A stretch of 64,000 nt of DNA, taken from assembly GCF_029542205.1 (NCBI RefSeq), contig NZ_CP113783.1, positions 3,029,001 through 3,093,000 on the forward strand, given 5' to 3'. The notes beneath the pieces were generated by a model, which saw only the letters and a list, made by a program, of their open reading frames with translations, searched no databases and was not told where the DNA came from. The translations under genes were made by a program, and so were the position numbers. This document shows, one piece after another, positions 26,106 to 35,503 of the stretch. The stretch's first letter is position 1, and every line of letters starts with the position of its first letter. The DNA is from Pseudoxanthomonas sp. SE1 (GTDB lineage: Bacteria; Pseudomonadota; Gammaproteobacteria; Xanthomonadales; Xanthomonadaceae).

Positions 26106-27575
26106 TCAGCCTACGCGGCGCTTGCGCTTGGCTTCGTCCGAACGTGCCTGCTCGATGCGTTCGAAATATCCCGGCTCGATGCCGGTGACGTACTTGCCAT
26201 CGAAGCACGAGGAATCGAAATCGGCGAGCTGCGGATTGCCTTCGCGCACGGCCGCCTCGAGGTCTTCCAGGTCCTGGTAGATCAGCCAGTCGCAGCCGAG
26301 CAGCGTCTCGATCTCCTCGATGCTGCGGTCATGCGCGACCAGTTCGTCGGCCGCCGGCATGTCGATGCCGTAGATGTTGGGGTGGCGCACCGGCGGTGCG
26401 GCGCTGGCCAGGTAGACCTTGCGGGCGCCGGCATCGCGCGCCATCTGCACGATCTGCTTGGATGTGGTGCCGCGCACGATGGAGTCGTCGACCAGCAGCA
26501 CCACGCGGTTGCGGAATTCCAGGTTGATCGGGTTGAGCTTGCGGCGCACGGATTTCACGCGTTCGCCCTGCCCCGGCATGATGAACGTGCGGCCGACATA
26601 GCGGTTCTTGATGAACCCTTCGCGGTACTTCACGCCCAGCACGTTGGAGATTTCCAGCGCGGCGTCGCGCGAGGTGTCCGGGATCGGGATGATGGTGTCG
26701 ATGTCGTGGTCGGGGCGCAGGCGCAGGATCTTCTCGCCCAGCTTCACGCCCATGCGCATGCGCGCCTTGTGCACCGACACGTTGTCGATCATCGAATCGG
26801 GACGCGCGAAGTACACGTACTCGAAGATGCACGGCGCGTGGTCCTGGGGCTCGGCGACGATCTCGCTGAACAGCTCGCCGCGCGCAGTGATCACGATGGC
26901 CTCGCCCGGCTGCACGTCGCGCATGCGCGTGAAGCCGAGGATATCCAGCGCCGCAGACTCGGAGGCGATGATGTACTCGGTGCCTTCGCTGTGCTCGCGC
27001 TTGCCCAGCACCAGTGGGCGGATGCCATGCGGATCGCGGAACGCCACCAGGCCCAGGCCCAGCACCACGCTGACCACCGCATATCCTCCCTTGACGCGGC
27101 GATGCACGCCGGCCACCGCACGGATGGCGGCCTCCGGGCTGAGCGTGCGCTGCAGGTCCAGCTCATGCGCGAACACGTTCAACAGCACTTCGCTGTCCGA
27201 ATCGGTGTTGATGTTGCGGCGGTCCTGCGCGAACACGTCCTGGCGCAGGGCCTCGGTGTTGATCAGGTTGCCGTTGTGCGCCAGCGCGATGCCGTACGGC
27301 GAGTTCACGTAGAACGGCTGCGCTTCGTCCATGCCTTCGGATCCGGCAGTCGGATAACGGCAGTGGGCGATGCCCACGCGGCCTTCCAGCACGCTCATCG
27401 CCTTGGCGCTGAAGACGTCCCGCACCAGTCCGTTGTCCTTGTGCACGCGCAGGCGCGTGCCGTCGGCGGTGGCGATGCCTGCGGCGTCCTGTCCGCGGTG
27501 TTGCAGGACGGTCAGCCCGTCATAAAGCTGGCCGGCGACGTTCTGGTTGCCGACGATTCCGACGATGCCGCACAT
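26106..27575 (-). CDS. purF: Amidophosphoribosyltransferase
   Basis: 489 residues from the ATG at 27575, where MCGIVGIVG places the nucleophile Cys2 after Met removal. It makes 5-phosphoribosylamine from PRPP and glutamine, the first step of purine synthesis. The glutaminase domain ([24 protein letters not shown]) is followed by the PRTase domain with the PRPP loop [18 protein letters not shown]. It is the last gene of a folC-dedD-cvpA-purF block, the order known from E. coli, with 7 bases after cvpA. Confidence 0.98.
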   Translation of the reverse strand: MCGIVGIVGNQNVAGQLYDGLTVLQHRGQDAAGIATADGTRLRVHKDNGLVRDVFSAKAMSVLEGRVGIAHCRYPTAGSEGMDEAQPFYVNSPYGIALAHNGNLINTEALRQDVFAQDRRNINTDSDSEVLLNVFAHELDLQRTLSPEAAIRAVAGVHRRVKGGYAVVSVVLGLGLVAFRDPHGIRPLVLGKREHSEGTEYIIASESAALDILGFTRMRDVQPGEAIVITARGELFSEIVAEPQDHAPCIFEYVYFARPDSMIDNVSVHKARMRMGVKLGEKILRLRPDHDIDTIIPIPDTSRDAALEISNVLGVKYREGFIKNRYVGRTFIMPGQGERVKSVRRKLNPINLEFRNRVVLLVDDSIVRGTTSKQIVQMARDAGARKVYLASAAPPVRHPNIYGIDMPAADELVAHDRSIEEIETLLGCDWLIYQDLEDLEAAVREGNPQLADFDSSCFDGKYVTGIEPGYFERIEQARSDEAKRKRRVG

Positions 27576-27582
27576 GGTGGAT

Positions 27583-28194
27583 CTACTCCGGTTTCGACGC
27601 GGGTGAGGCGGACGAGGGGGCGTGGTCCTGCGGTGCGCCGGTGTCTTCCAGCGGCATGGGGAGCAGGTTTTGCAGGCGCGCATTATCGCCCGCCGGGCGT
27701 CCGTTGCCAAAGTCCAATTCCTGCACGGTCCATTCCGGCAGCCACTGCGACAGCCATTGCGCGCCGGGCAGCAGCATCGGCACGATGGGCGAGCCGCGCC
27801 ATTCAGGTTCGCGCGGCAGATCCGTGAAGGCCGCCAGCAGCAGGACGATGCAGGCGACGAAAGCACCGCGCGCGAACCCCAGCGCCAGTCCGAGCACGCG
27901 ATCCAGGCCCGACAGCCCCACCGACTTGACCAGGTGGCGGATGGCCCACCCCGTCAATCCGACGAAGATCATCACGCCGATGAAGCTGAGCGCGTAACCG
28001 CCCAGCAGTTCGCTAGCGGAGGGCTGGCCGTCGCTGGACAGCCAATGCGCCGCGTCTCCGCCGTAGTGGAAGGCCACCCAGCCGGCCAGCAACCACGCGA
28101 CCATCGACGCCAATGCACTGATGAAACCTCGCATCACGCCGAACAGGGTCGACACGCCGACGATGGCCAGCAGGGTCAGGTCGAGGGCGCTCAC
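27583..28194 (-). CDS. cvpA: CvpA family membrane protein
   Basis: 203 residues from a GTG at 28194 ([20 protein letters not shown]); an in-frame TTG at 28212 is a less likely alternative. It has four predicted helices and the CvpA hallmark [20 protein letters not shown] followed by [20 protein letters not shown]. CvpA proteins are inner-membrane proteins with roles in envelope homeostasis and, in E. coli, colicin V production. The C-terminal 60 residues are a proline-rich periplasmic or cytosolic tail. It lies between dedD and purF as in E. coli. Confidence 0.93.
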   Translation of the reverse strand: MSALDLTLLAIVGVSTLFGVMRGFISALASMVAWLLAGWVAFHYGGDAAHWLSSDGQPSASELLGGYALSFIGVMIFVGLTGWAIRHLVKSVGLSGLDRVLGLALGFARGAFVACIVLLLAAFTDLPREPEWRGSPIVPMLLPGAQWLSQWLPEWTVQELDFGNGRPAGDNARLQNLLPMPLEDTGAPQDHAPSSASPASKPE

Positions 28195-28237
28195 GCGACG
28201 CGCCCGTGGCAATCAGTCGCGCAACAGGGCACATCCA

Positions 28238-29230
28238 TCAAGGATGCGGACGGACCATGCCGTCGACACCGATCCTGGACGCCACCTGTGCCTTCAGGCG
28301 GTCCGCATCGGCACGGTTGGCGACCGGCCCGACGCGCACGCGGCTGAGCGTGCCCTTGTCGGTGCGGACCTGTTCGACGAAGGCGCTGAATCCGGCGCCG
28401 CGCGCGCGGTCGCGCAAGGCATTGGCGTCGGCGGCATTCGAGAACGCGCCCAATTGCACGGCGAAGCCGGTGCCGGAGGCCGCCGGTTTCGGTGCCTCGG
28501 CAGGCTTGGGCGTGGACGCTGCCGGGGTGGTGGCAGGCGCCGGTTTCGTAGCCACCGGCTTCGCTTCGGGCGCAGCCGGCTTCGGCGCGGGCTTGGCGGG
28601 TTCGGGCGGCAGCGTCCGGGTGGTAACCGCCAGCGTGGTGGGGGCGGCCGACGCGACCGACGCCGTGGCCGCAGGCGATGCGGTGGCCGGCTCGGTATCG
28701 GCAACGTCCAGCGTCACGACCTGCGCGTTGACGTCGCCTCGGATCTTGATCGCGTCCAGTCGCGCGGCTTCGGCCTGCGGACGGTCGGCGTAGGGACCGA
28801 CGCGCACCCGGAATGCCGGCTTGCCATTGATGGTCGCCGGTTCGACGAAGCCCGGCAGCTTGGCCTGCTTCACGCGCGCCAGTACGGCATCGGCATCGGC
28901 CTGCGTGGCATAGGCGCCGAAACTGACGGCGAAGTCGCCGCCTGCCGTGGCGGCCGGCTGCACCGTGCCGGTAGCCGGTGCGGGTTCCGCGGCAGGTGCG
29001 GCAACCTGGCCCTGCAGTCCCACGGCGCCGGTTGCGGGCGCATTGCCTGGCGTCACCAGAGGCAGTTCACGCGTCTCGAATTCGCCATCGGCGGCGGGCG
29101 GCACGTCCAGCGGCACGTCGGACACACCGCTGTCGGGCGCAGGGCCCTTCACCAGCATGGGCAGGAAGATGACGGCCAGCGCCACCAGCACGACGGCGCC
29201 GATCAGGCGCTGTTTCAGGGCAGTATCCAT
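28238..29230 (-). CDS. dedD: DedD-like SPOR-domain protein
   Basis: 330 residues. One N-terminal transmembrane helix (RLIGAVVLVALAVIFLPMLV) is followed by a Pro/Ala-rich periplasmic linker. Unusually there are two SPOR domains: about 95-170 (FAVSFGAYATQADADAVLAR ... FRVRVGPYADRPQAEAARLD) and about 253-328 (FAVQLGAFSNAADANALRDR ... SRVRVGPVANRADADRLKAQ). E. coli DedD has one. SPOR domains bind denuded septal glycan, so this is a divisome protein acting in constriction. The low-complexity AKPAPKPAAPEAKPV linker joins the two. Confidence 0.93.
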   Translation of the reverse strand: MDTALKQRLIGAVVLVALAVIFLPMLVKGPAPDSGVSDVPLDVPPAADGEFETRELPLVTPGNAPATGAVGLQGQVAAPAAEPAPATGTVQPAATAGGDFAVSFGAYATQADADAVLARVKQAKLPGFVEPATINGKPAFRVRVGPYADRPQAEAARLDAIKIRGDVNAQVVTLDVADTEPATASPAATASVASAAPTTLAVTTRTLPPEPAKPAPKPAAPEAKPVATKPAPATTPAASTPKPAEAPKPAASGTGFAVQLGAFSNAADANALRDRARGAGFSAFVEQVRTDKGTLSRVRVGPVANRADADRLKAQVASRIGVDGMVRPHP

Positions 29231-29298
29231 CCAGGTCCACGGGCAGCTGCGGCGGGAATGCCGCGGCGATTATACGGCGCGCATCGGCGCGCTCCCCG

Positions 29299-30690
29299 TC
29301 ATCGACCTGAATGCAGGGCCTGCAACGCGTCGGCGACGGTATGGAACGAACCGAACACCAGCACGCGATCTCCCGGCGCTGACGCTTCGAGGGCGGCATG
29401 CAGCGCATCCGCCACGCCGGCGTGCTGATCCACCCTCTCCCCGATGGCGCCCTGCAGCCGAGCCGCGAGCTGTTCGGCAGTCTGCGATCGCGGACCGACC
29501 TTCAATCCGGCCAGGAACCAGTGCAGGGGTGCATCGCTGAGCGCACCCGCGATGCCGTGTACATCCTTGTCGGCGAGCGCGGCGAACACGACACGGGTGG
29601 TGCCCGCTACCGGGTTCCTTTGCAGCCATGACGCAAGCTCGCGCGCCGCCTGGGGGTTGTGGCCTACATCCAGCACCACCTGCACGCCATCGCGCTCGAA
29701 CGTCTGCAGTCGCCCCGGCAATGCGGCCCTCGCGACGCCGGCAGCGAAAGCCTCGTCAGCGATCACCACGCCCGGCAGTGCACGCAGCGCAGCGATCGCC
29801 GTTGCCGCGTTCGCACGCTGCGACGGCGCGGACAAGGCGGGCACCGGCAGTTCCAGTTCGGCCCCGACTTCGCGCCAGCGCCAACGCTGGCTGTCGATGG
29901 GTTCGTGGAAGAAGTCACTGCCCAGCCGGAGTGCATTCGCGCCGATGGCGTAGGCATGGCGCAACACGCTGGACGGCGAATCCACTTCGCCGAGCACCAG
30001 CGGTTTCCAGGCACGCGCGATGCCCGCCTTCTCGGCGCCGATGGCCTCGCGGTCGTTGCCCAGCCAGTCGGTGTGGTCGATGTCGACCGTGGTGATGACG
30101 GCGACATCGGGTTCGACGATGTTCACCGCATCCAGTCGCCCGCCCAGCCCGATCTCCAGCACGACCAGATCAAGCCCCGCGCGCTCGAACAGCCACAGCG
30201 CGGCCAGTGTGCCGAACTCGAAATAGGTCAGCGGAATGCCGGGGCTCTCCTCTTCAAGGGGAGGGTTGGGTGGGGATGGTGTCGCGTCGCTATCGGAAAC
30301 ACGCGCGCTTCGTTCGACCCTCACCCCAACCCCTCTCCCACCGGTAGAGGGGCTCACGCGCGCCGCTTCGACGGCAGCGAATGCTTCGACCAGCGAGGCG
30401 TCATCCACCTCCACGCCATCGATGCGCACGCGCTCGTTGTAGCGCAGCAGGTGCGGCGAGGTGTACGCACCCACCTTCCAGCCGGCGGCACGCGCGATGG
30501 TCTCGATGAAGGCCACGGTCGAGCCCTTGCCGTTGGTGCCGCCGACGGTGATCACGCGTGTGGCGGGCTTGCCGAGCGCCAGCCGCATTGCGACTTCGCG
30601 CACGCGGTCCAAGCCCATGTCGATGGAGTTGGGATGCTGTTGCTCGATGTATTCGAGCCAGTCGTCGAGGGTAAGCAGCGCGCGTGACAT
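29299..30690 (-). CDS. folC: Folylpolyglutamate synthase/dihydrofolate synthase with repeat-derived insertion
   Basis: 463 residues against about 420-430 normally. It adds Glu to dihydropteroate and folates in an ATP-dependent Mur-ligase-type reaction. The P-loop GGTNGKGST (50-58), YTSPHLLRYNERVRIDG, LEIGLGGRLDAVNIVEPDVA, DHTDWLGNDREAIGAEKAGI and LDVGHNPQAA are intact. Between VEAAR (111) and GIPLTYFEFGTLAALW (151) lie about 38 Gly/Arg/Ser/Pro residues ([13 protein letters not shown] ... PSPPNPPLEEESP) encoded by an inverted-repeat element. In the E. coli protein, as remembered, IEAARGD runs directly into ISLTYFEYGTL. The insertion keeps the frame and falls in a loop, so activity is probably retained. 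Confidence 0.95.
   Translation of the reverse strand: MSRALLTLDDWLEYIEQQHPNSIDMGLDRVREVAMRLALGKPATRVITVGGTNGKGSTVAFIETIARAAGWKVGAYTSPHLLRYNERVRIDGVEVDDASLVEAFAAVEAARVSPSTGGRGVGVRVERSARVSDSDATPSPPNPPLEEESPGIPLTYFEFGTLAALWLFERAGLDLVVLEIGLGGRLDAVNIVEPDVAVITTVDIDHTDWLGNDREAIGAEKAGIARAWKPLVLGEVDSPSSVLRHAYAIGANALRLGSDFFHEPIDSQRWRWREVGAELELPVPALSAPSQRANAATAIAALRALPGVVIADEAFAAGVARAALPGRLQTFERDGVQVVLDVGHNPQAARELASWLQRNPVAGTTRVVFAALADKDVHGIAGALSDAPLHWFLAGLKVGPRSQTAEQLAARLQGAIGERVDQHAGVADALHAALEASAPGDRVLVFGSFHTVADALQALHSGR
30240..30354. repeat. Palindromic repeat inside folC
   Basis: The right end (30317-30354) reads CCCTCACCCCAACCCCTCTC then CCACCGGTAGAGGGGCT. The left end (30240-30276) is an inverted relative, GGGGCTCTCC ... 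AAGGGGAGGGTTGGGTGGGG. The same unit occurs between genes at 63073-63109 (with TTGGGGTGAGGG), and looser relatives at 60312 and 61832. Here it is translated as part of folC, on the strand that gives no stop codon. Confidence 0.85.
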
Positions 30691-30691
30691 G

Positions 30692-31270
30692 TCAGTTGCC
30701 GGATTCGATATGCCGGATGCTGGAGCCGAACAGCGACCGTCGGCCGCTCAGCACCACCGACACCTGTTGCTCGGGATGGCGATGATAGAACGCTTCACGG
30801 ATACACAAGTAGCGCGGAAAGGCCTGCTCCATCGGGCCGCCTCGCAATCGGTAGTCGCATGCACGACGGTTGGGGGTGTAGTGCGTCTGCATGATGTGGG
30901 ATTCGCGGAATGCTTCCCCGAACACGCACGTCCACGCCCATGGCAAGGACCTGGCCAACACCAGCCAGCCAACGAGGCCCAGCATCACGGGCATCCCGCA
31001 AAGAAGGAACAGGAACTTGAGGAACCCCTGGTCGAGCAGGAGGGCCGTGCGTCCATGGCGGCGGGCATGGCCGATCAACAACGCCGTTCCGATCACGCCA
31101 CCGACCAGGAACAGCAGGGCGACATGGAGGCCGTGCAAGGCGGGCGCAGGCACGAAGTCGACGAACAGACCCATCAGCGCCAACGCACAGGTGCCAAGTA
31201 CCGCCACGGTCGCGGCGACCTGACCAGGCGCAGGCGCGTCCGAGCCGAACCAGACCGCTTTCCAACCCAT
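30692..31270 (-). CDS. Unrecognised membrane protein
   Basis: 192 residues from the ATG at 31270. Three hydrophobic helices: around residues 19-40 (VAATVAVLGTCALALMGLFV), 45-66 (LHGLHVALLFLVGGVIGTAL) and 83-108 (FLKFLFLLCGMPVMLGLVGW). The soluble C-terminal 80 residues contain CVFGEAFRESHIMQTHYTPN and RRSLFGSSIRHIESGN. No family recognised. Its stop lies 1 base before the folC start, so it is translated in the folC operon, downstream of the phosphatase gene. Confidence 0.7.
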   Translation of the reverse strand: MGWKAVWFGSDAPAPGQVAATVAVLGTCALALMGLFVDFVPAPALHGLHVALLFLVGGVIGTALLIGHARRHGRTALLLDQGFLKFLFLLCGMPVMLGLVGWLVLARSLPWAWTCVFGEAFRESHIMQTHYTPNRRACDYRLRGGPMEQAFPRYLCIREAFYHRHPEQQVSVVLSGRRSLFGSSIRHIESGN

Positions 31271-31302
31271 CTGCGCTCGCAGGGTGTCGCCGCCGCCGGA
31301 CT

Positions 31303-31947
31303 CTACAACGCCCGATGCTTCGCTTCGCCGAAGAACGGCGTATGGTGCGCGCAATCGTTGAGGCGCACGACTTCGAGTTGGTCGACCGACGGCCCTTCCA
31401 GCAGATTGAGCGTGGTCGGGGCCTGGCGGAACGTCCAGAGTTTCGCGATCGGCAGGCCCAGGATGCGGCACAGCAGGACGCGGTTGACCGCATCGTGCGC
31501 GACGACCAGCAAGGTGTCGTCATCGCCCAGCCCGTCGGCAGCGCGCGCGAGGCCGCGCCAGGAACGGTCCAGCACCTGGCGTAGCGATTCGCCGCCCGGC
31601 ATGAGGACGGTATCCGGCTCCTCACGCCAGGCGAGCAGACGCGCCGGGTCCTTCTCCTGGATTTCGCTGGCGAGCAGGCCTTCCCATTCGCCGTGGGCGA
31701 TTTCCTGCAGGTCGGCATCCGTCTGCAGCAGATCGGCGCGCGCTTCACCCAGCGCCAGCTGCGCGGTGAGCTGCGCGCGCGACAGCGGCGAGGCCACGGC
31801 GCGATCGATGCGCACGTCCTTCAGGCGCTGGCCCAGCGCAGTCGCCTGACCTTCGCCGACCGGCGAAAGCGGGATGTCGATCTGGCCCTGGTAACGGCCT
31901 TCGGCGTTCCACGGCGTTTCGCCGTGGCGGGCAAGCAGGATGCGCAT
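31303..31947 (-). CDS. Histidine phosphatase family protein
   Basis: 214 residues. MRILLARHGETPWNAEGRYQ holds the catalytic RHG of the phosphoglycerate-mutase-like superfamily. Later motifs are ASPLSRAQLTAQLAL, the acid residue in QEIAHGEWEGL, and LLVVAHDAVNRVLLCRILGL, whose AHD replaces the usual GHG (second catalytic His kept). Candidates include alpha-ribazole phosphatase (CobC-like), broad-specificity phosphatase or a dPGM-like enzyme; context does not decide. It heads the folC-purF gene block. Confidence 0.88.
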   Translation of the reverse strand: MRILLARHGETPWNAEGRYQGQIDIPLSPVGEGQATALGQRLKDVRIDRAVASPLSRAQLTAQLALGEARADLLQTDADLQEIAHGEWEGLLASEIQEKDPARLLAWREEPDTVLMPGGESLRQVLDRSWRGLARAADGLGDDDTLLVVAHDAVNRVLLCRILGLPIAKLWTFRQAPTTLNLLEGPSVDQLEVVRLNDCAHHTPFFGEAKHRAL

Positions 31948-32002
31948 GCGTCGGTGTGTCCATTCGAGGAAAACGGTCCGGTTTCCGGGGGCCGGAAACG
32001 AA

Positions 32003-32031
32003 GACGGGAGCGGATGATAACCGCTCCCGTC
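32003..32031. terminator. Hairpin after the S46 peptidase gene
   Basis: The stem GACGGGAGCGG / CCGCTCCCGTC with loop ATGATAA lies 27 bases past the peptidase stop on the minus strand, followed there by TTCGTTT. It separates the peptidase from the downstream phosphatase operon. Confidence 0.65.
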
Positions 32032-32058
32032 CCGTGTCTGCCGCAGCCGTTGCAGGTG

Positions 32059-34227
32059 TTACTTGCCTACGTCCATTTCCTTCAGCAACTGCGGCGCCGG
32101 GTAGACCTCCTGCATGATCCAGCGCAGGTAGCGGCCATCGACGGCGATCATGCGGGTCATTTCCGGATCGAACACCCAGTTGGAGCTGACAGATTCCCAG
32201 TTGCCGTCGAAGGCCAGGCCCACCAGCTTGCCGTGCGCATCGAGCACGGGCGAACCGGAGTTGCCGCCGGTGATGTCCAGATCGGACAGGTAGTTCACCG
32301 GCACCGAACCGATGCGCTTGTCTTCCAGCCCGCCGTAGCGCTTGGCGGCCACCGCATCGAGCAGCGCCTTCGGCGAATCGAACGGATCCTGTCCGGTTTC
32401 CTTCGCCACCACGCCTTCCAGGGTGGTGAACGGTGTGTACTCCACGCCGTCCTTCGGTGCGTAACCCATCACGTTGCCGAAGGTGATGCGCAGCGACAGG
32501 TTGGCATCGGGATAGACGAACTCGCCCTGGCTCTTCTTGTAGTCGGCCAGCGCCTGCAGGTAGACCGGGCGGGCGGCCAGGTTCTCGCCGGCACGCGTCT
32601 TGCGCTCCTGCTCCAGCTTCAGCAGTGTCGGCATTACCGCGACCGCGTATTGGATGGCCGGATCGTTGCTGGCTTCGAATGCCTTGCGGTCGGCGGCAAA
32701 CCACTTCAGCCGCTCTTCCGTGCTGCCGAGCTTCGTGCCGGCCAGTCGGTCGAGCGCGCGCTTCACCGCCGCGGCATCGTTGCCGCCCAGCCATGCATCG
32801 ATCGCGGCGACGCGCTGGCCGGCGGGCAGCTTGATGTATTCGTTCAACCAATATTCCTGCAACTGCCGATCCATCGCGGCCACGTAGCGGCGCTCGAGCT
32901 GCTTCAGGCCGCCCTCGATGGCCGGCAGGTCGCGTTCCTGGTAGCCGGATTCGCGTTCGGCATTCGGCTTTTCGCGTTCGATCGACAGGCGGTACAGCTG
33001 CGAGGCGGAGCCCAGCATCGCGGTGTTGTTGAACAGCGCCAGCGTCAGGTCGCGCTCGCGCGTGGCCTTGTTCTGCTCCAGCAGCGCGAGCAACTTCGCA
33101 TGCGCGTCCAGCGCCGCCTGGCCCTTGATGCCCTGGCCCTTCAGCCAGCCCAGCACGGCGGCTTCCTCTCGCTGTTTCTGGCCGGCGGCGTCGATGCGCT
33201 TGAAGCCTTCCAACTGGCCGTCGTAGTTCTTGCTGGTGTTGTTCCAGCCGGCCATGGTGGCGGCGTACTTCACCTGGATGTCGGCGTTCTTCTTGCCGGC
33301 TTCCTGCACCATCGCGATCTGGTTCTTGTAGTGGCGCGCGATGGTCGGATAGGTCCACTGCGCGGTGTTGTCGAACTCGGCCGCCAGCGCGTAGCGGTTG
33401 GTCGAACCCGGATAGCCCGCCACCATGACGAAATCGCCCTCGCCCAGCGGCTGGTCGGCGAACTTCAGCCAGTGCTTCGGCTGGTACGGCACGTTGTCCC
33501 TGGAGAACGCGGCCGGCTTGCCGTCCTTGCCCACGTAGGCACGGTAGAACGCGAAGTCGCCGGTGTGGCGCGGCCACATCCAGTTGTCGATGTCGCCGCC
33601 GTACTTGCCGACGCTGCCCGGCGGTGCGTACGCCAGGCGCACGTCCTTGATCTCCAGGTTCTTGAACAGGCGATAGGTGTTGCCGCCGGAGAAGCTGTAC
33701 AGACGGCAGCGGAAGCCGGCATCGGCCTCGCAGTCAGCGATCAGCTTCTTCTCGAATGCCTCGAGCGCTTTCGTGCGCGCCAAGGCATCGTTGCCGGCGG
33801 AGGCGATGGCGGCCTGCGCATCCTTGGTCACGTCGGTGATTTCATCCAGCACGAACACGCGCGCGTTCGGGCCCGCGCTGACTTCATCGCCCGTCGTCGG
33901 CGCGTTGAAGCCGTTCTTGATCAGGTTGTTCTCGGCCGTGGAGTTCAGCTGGATGGCGCCGTAGGCGCAGTGGTGGTTGGTGACCACCAGGCCGTTCGGC
34001 GACACGAAGCTGGCGGTGCAGCCACCCAGCGCGACCACGGCGCCCATCGGGTCGCCGGTGAGATCGGAGATCTGCTGCGGCGACAGCTTCAGGCCTGCCT
34101 TCTTCAGCGGCCCGGCGATCTCGGGCAGTTGCTGCGGCACCCACATGCCCTCGCCCGCATGGGCGATCTGGGCGGCGAGCAGGGACAGCGGGACCGCGAC
34201 GGCGGCGGCGAGCAGGTTAGGACGCAT
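32059..34227 (-). CDS. S46 family dipeptidyl peptidase (DPP7/DAP BII type)
   Basis: 722 residues with a signal peptide cleaved after AHA (residue 24). The chymotrypsin-like catalytic triad is visible: His86 in VVTNHHCAYG, Asp224 in WPRHTGDFAFYR, Ser657 in GGNSGSPVLD. The helical domain between about 280 and 570 regulates dipeptide release. Length, triad numbering and long stretches agree with my memory of Pseudoxanthomonas mexicana DAP BII, which removes N-terminal dipeptides with hydrophobic P1 residues in the periplasm. It supplies dipeptides from scavenged proteins. Divergent from tdh. Confidence 0.96.
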   Translation of the reverse strand: MRPNLLAAAVAVPLSLLAAQIAHAGEGMWVPQQLPEIAGPLKKAGLKLSPQQISDLTGDPMGAVVALGGCTASFVSPNGLVVTNHHCAYGAIQLNSTAENNLIKNGFNAPTTGDEVSAGPNARVFVLDEITDVTKDAQAAIASAGNDALARTKALEAFEKKLIADCEADAGFRCRLYSFSGGNTYRLFKNLEIKDVRLAYAPPGSVGKYGGDIDNWMWPRHTGDFAFYRAYVGKDGKPAAFSRDNVPYQPKHWLKFADQPLGEGDFVMVAGYPGSTNRYALAAEFDNTAQWTYPTIARHYKNQIAMVQEAGKKNADIQVKYAATMAGWNNTSKNYDGQLEGFKRIDAAGQKQREEAAVLGWLKGQGIKGQAALDAHAKLLALLEQNKATRERDLTLALFNNTAMLGSASQLYRLSIEREKPNAERESGYQERDLPAIEGGLKQLERRYVAAMDRQLQEYWLNEYIKLPAGQRVAAIDAWLGGNDAAAVKRALDRLAGTKLGSTEERLKWFAADRKAFEASNDPAIQYAVAVMPTLLKLEQERKTRAGENLAARPVYLQALADYKKSQGEFVYPDANLSLRITFGNVMGYAPKDGVEYTPFTTLEGVVAKETGQDPFDSPKALLDAVAAKRYGGLEDKRIGSVPVNYLSDLDITGGNSGSPVLDAHGKLVGLAFDGNWESVSSNWVFDPEMTRMIAVDGRYLRWIMQEVYPAPQLLKEMDVGK

Positions 34228-34408
34228 GGAAACCCCGGGACTGGCAGGAAAGTCCCGATTGTAATGATCCCGTCATCCGCGCCGGCCATGACTTATGTCC
34301 TATGCCGCCGAGAGATGTCGCGCGCCATCCCTGTCAAGAGGCGTCGCAACAGGGGCGCCGGGGACCGGGGCGTATAATCCGCGCCCTCATTCCCTGGATC
34401 GACGTCCG

Positions 34409-35443
34409 ATGGCACAGACGATGAAGGCGCTGGTGAAGCGCGAGGCCGGCAAGGGCATCTGGATGGAGGAACTCCCCGTCCCGCAGCCCGGCCCCAACGA
34501 GGTGCTGATCAAGCTGGAGAAGACCGCGATCTGCGGCACCGACCTGCACATCTACCTGTGGGACGAATGGAGCCAGCGCACCATCAAGCCCGGCCTGACC
34601 ATCGGCCACGAATTCGTGGGCCGCATCGCGCAGCTCGGTTCCGCCGTCACCGGCTATGAGGTCGGCCAGCGCGTCTCGGCCGAAGGCCACATCGTCTGCG
34701 GCCACTGCCGCAACTGCCGCGGCGGCCGCCAGCACCTGTGCCCGAACACCGTGGGCATCGGCGTGAACCGCAACGGCGCCTTCGCCGAGTACATGGTGAT
34801 GCCGGCCAGCAACCTGTGGCCGATCCCGGATCAGATCCCCAGCGAACTGGCTGCGTTCTTCGATCCCTATGGCAACGCGGCGCACTGCGCGCTCGAGTTC
34901 GACGTGGTCGGCGAGGACGTGCTGATCACCGGCGCTGGCCCCATCGGCATCATCGCCGCGGGCATCTGCAAGCACATCGGCGCACGCAACGTGGTGGTCA
35001 CCGACGTCAACGACTTCCGCCTGAAGCTGGCCGCCGACATGGGCGCCACGCGCGTGGTCAACGTGGCCAACCAGTCGCTCAAGGACGTGATGGCGGACCT
35101 GCACATGGAAGGCTTCGACGTGGGCCTGGAGATGAGCGGCAACCCGCGCGCCTTCAACGACATGCTGGACTGCATGTACCACGGCGGCAAGATTGCGCTG
35201 CTCGGCATCCTGCCCAAGGGCGCCGGCGTGGACTGGGACCGCATCATCTTCAAGGGCCTCACCGTGCAGGGCATCTACGGCCGCAGGATGTACGAGACCT
35301 GGTACAAGATGACGCAACTGGTGCTGGGCGGCTTCCCGCTGGGCAAGGTGCTGACGCACCAGCTGCCGATCGACGATTTCCAGAAGGGCTTCGATCTGAT
35401 GGAACAGGGCAAGGCTGGCAAGGTGGTGTTGAGCTGGAACTGA
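34409..35443 (+). CDS. tdh: L-threonine 3-dehydrogenase
   Basis: 344 residues from the ATG at 34409 ([20 protein letters not shown]), usual length. A zinc medium-chain dehydrogenase that oxidises threonine to 2-amino-3-ketobutyrate with NAD+. The catalytic zinc site begins at [15 protein letters not shown] and TIGHEFVG. The structural zinc lobe is [15 protein letters not shown]. The Rossmann motif is [13 protein letters not shown]. The partner enzyme Kbl is encoded 5 kb downstream at 40586 rather than next to it as in E. coli. A strong terminator follows. Confidence 0.97.
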   Translation: MAQTMKALVKREAGKGIWMEELPVPQPGPNEVLIKLEKTAICGTDLHIYLWDEWSQRTIKPGLTIGHEFVGRIAQLGSAVTGYEVGQRVSAEGHIVCGHCRNCRGGRQHLCPNTVGIGVNRNGAFAEYMVMPASNLWPIPDQIPSELAAFFDPYGNAAHCALEFDVVGEDVLITGAGPIGIIAAGICKHIGARNVVVTDVNDFRLKLAADMGATRVVNVANQSLKDVMADLHMEGFDVGLEMSGNPRAFNDMLDCMYHGGKIALLGILPKGAGVDWDRIIFKGLTVQGIYGRRMYETWYKMTQLVLGGFPLGKVLTHQLPIDDFQKGFDLMEQGKAGKVVLSWN

Positions 35444-35462
35444 TCCGCATCCCGGCACCCAC

Positions 35463-35490
35463 AAAAAAGGCGCCTTGCGGCGCCTTTTTT
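35463..35490. terminator. Strong bidirectional terminator between tdh and the porin gene
   Basis: A perfect hairpin of AAAAAAGGCGCC, loop TTGC and GGCGCCTTTTTT, with six-base A and T tracts on its two sides. It lies 19 bases after tdh and 13 bases beyond the end of the convergent porin gene, serving both. Confidence 0.95.
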
Positions 35491-35503
35491 GCGTCATCCC
35501 CTA

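Noticed and set aside
25368..27827. 819-residue plus-strand frame opposite DUF455 and purF
   Set aside because: Spans two real genes on the other strand and has only shadow composition.
31693..34377. 894-residue plus-strand frame opposite the S46 peptidase
   Set aside because: Antisense shadow; the minus-strand frame has signal peptide and catalytic triad.
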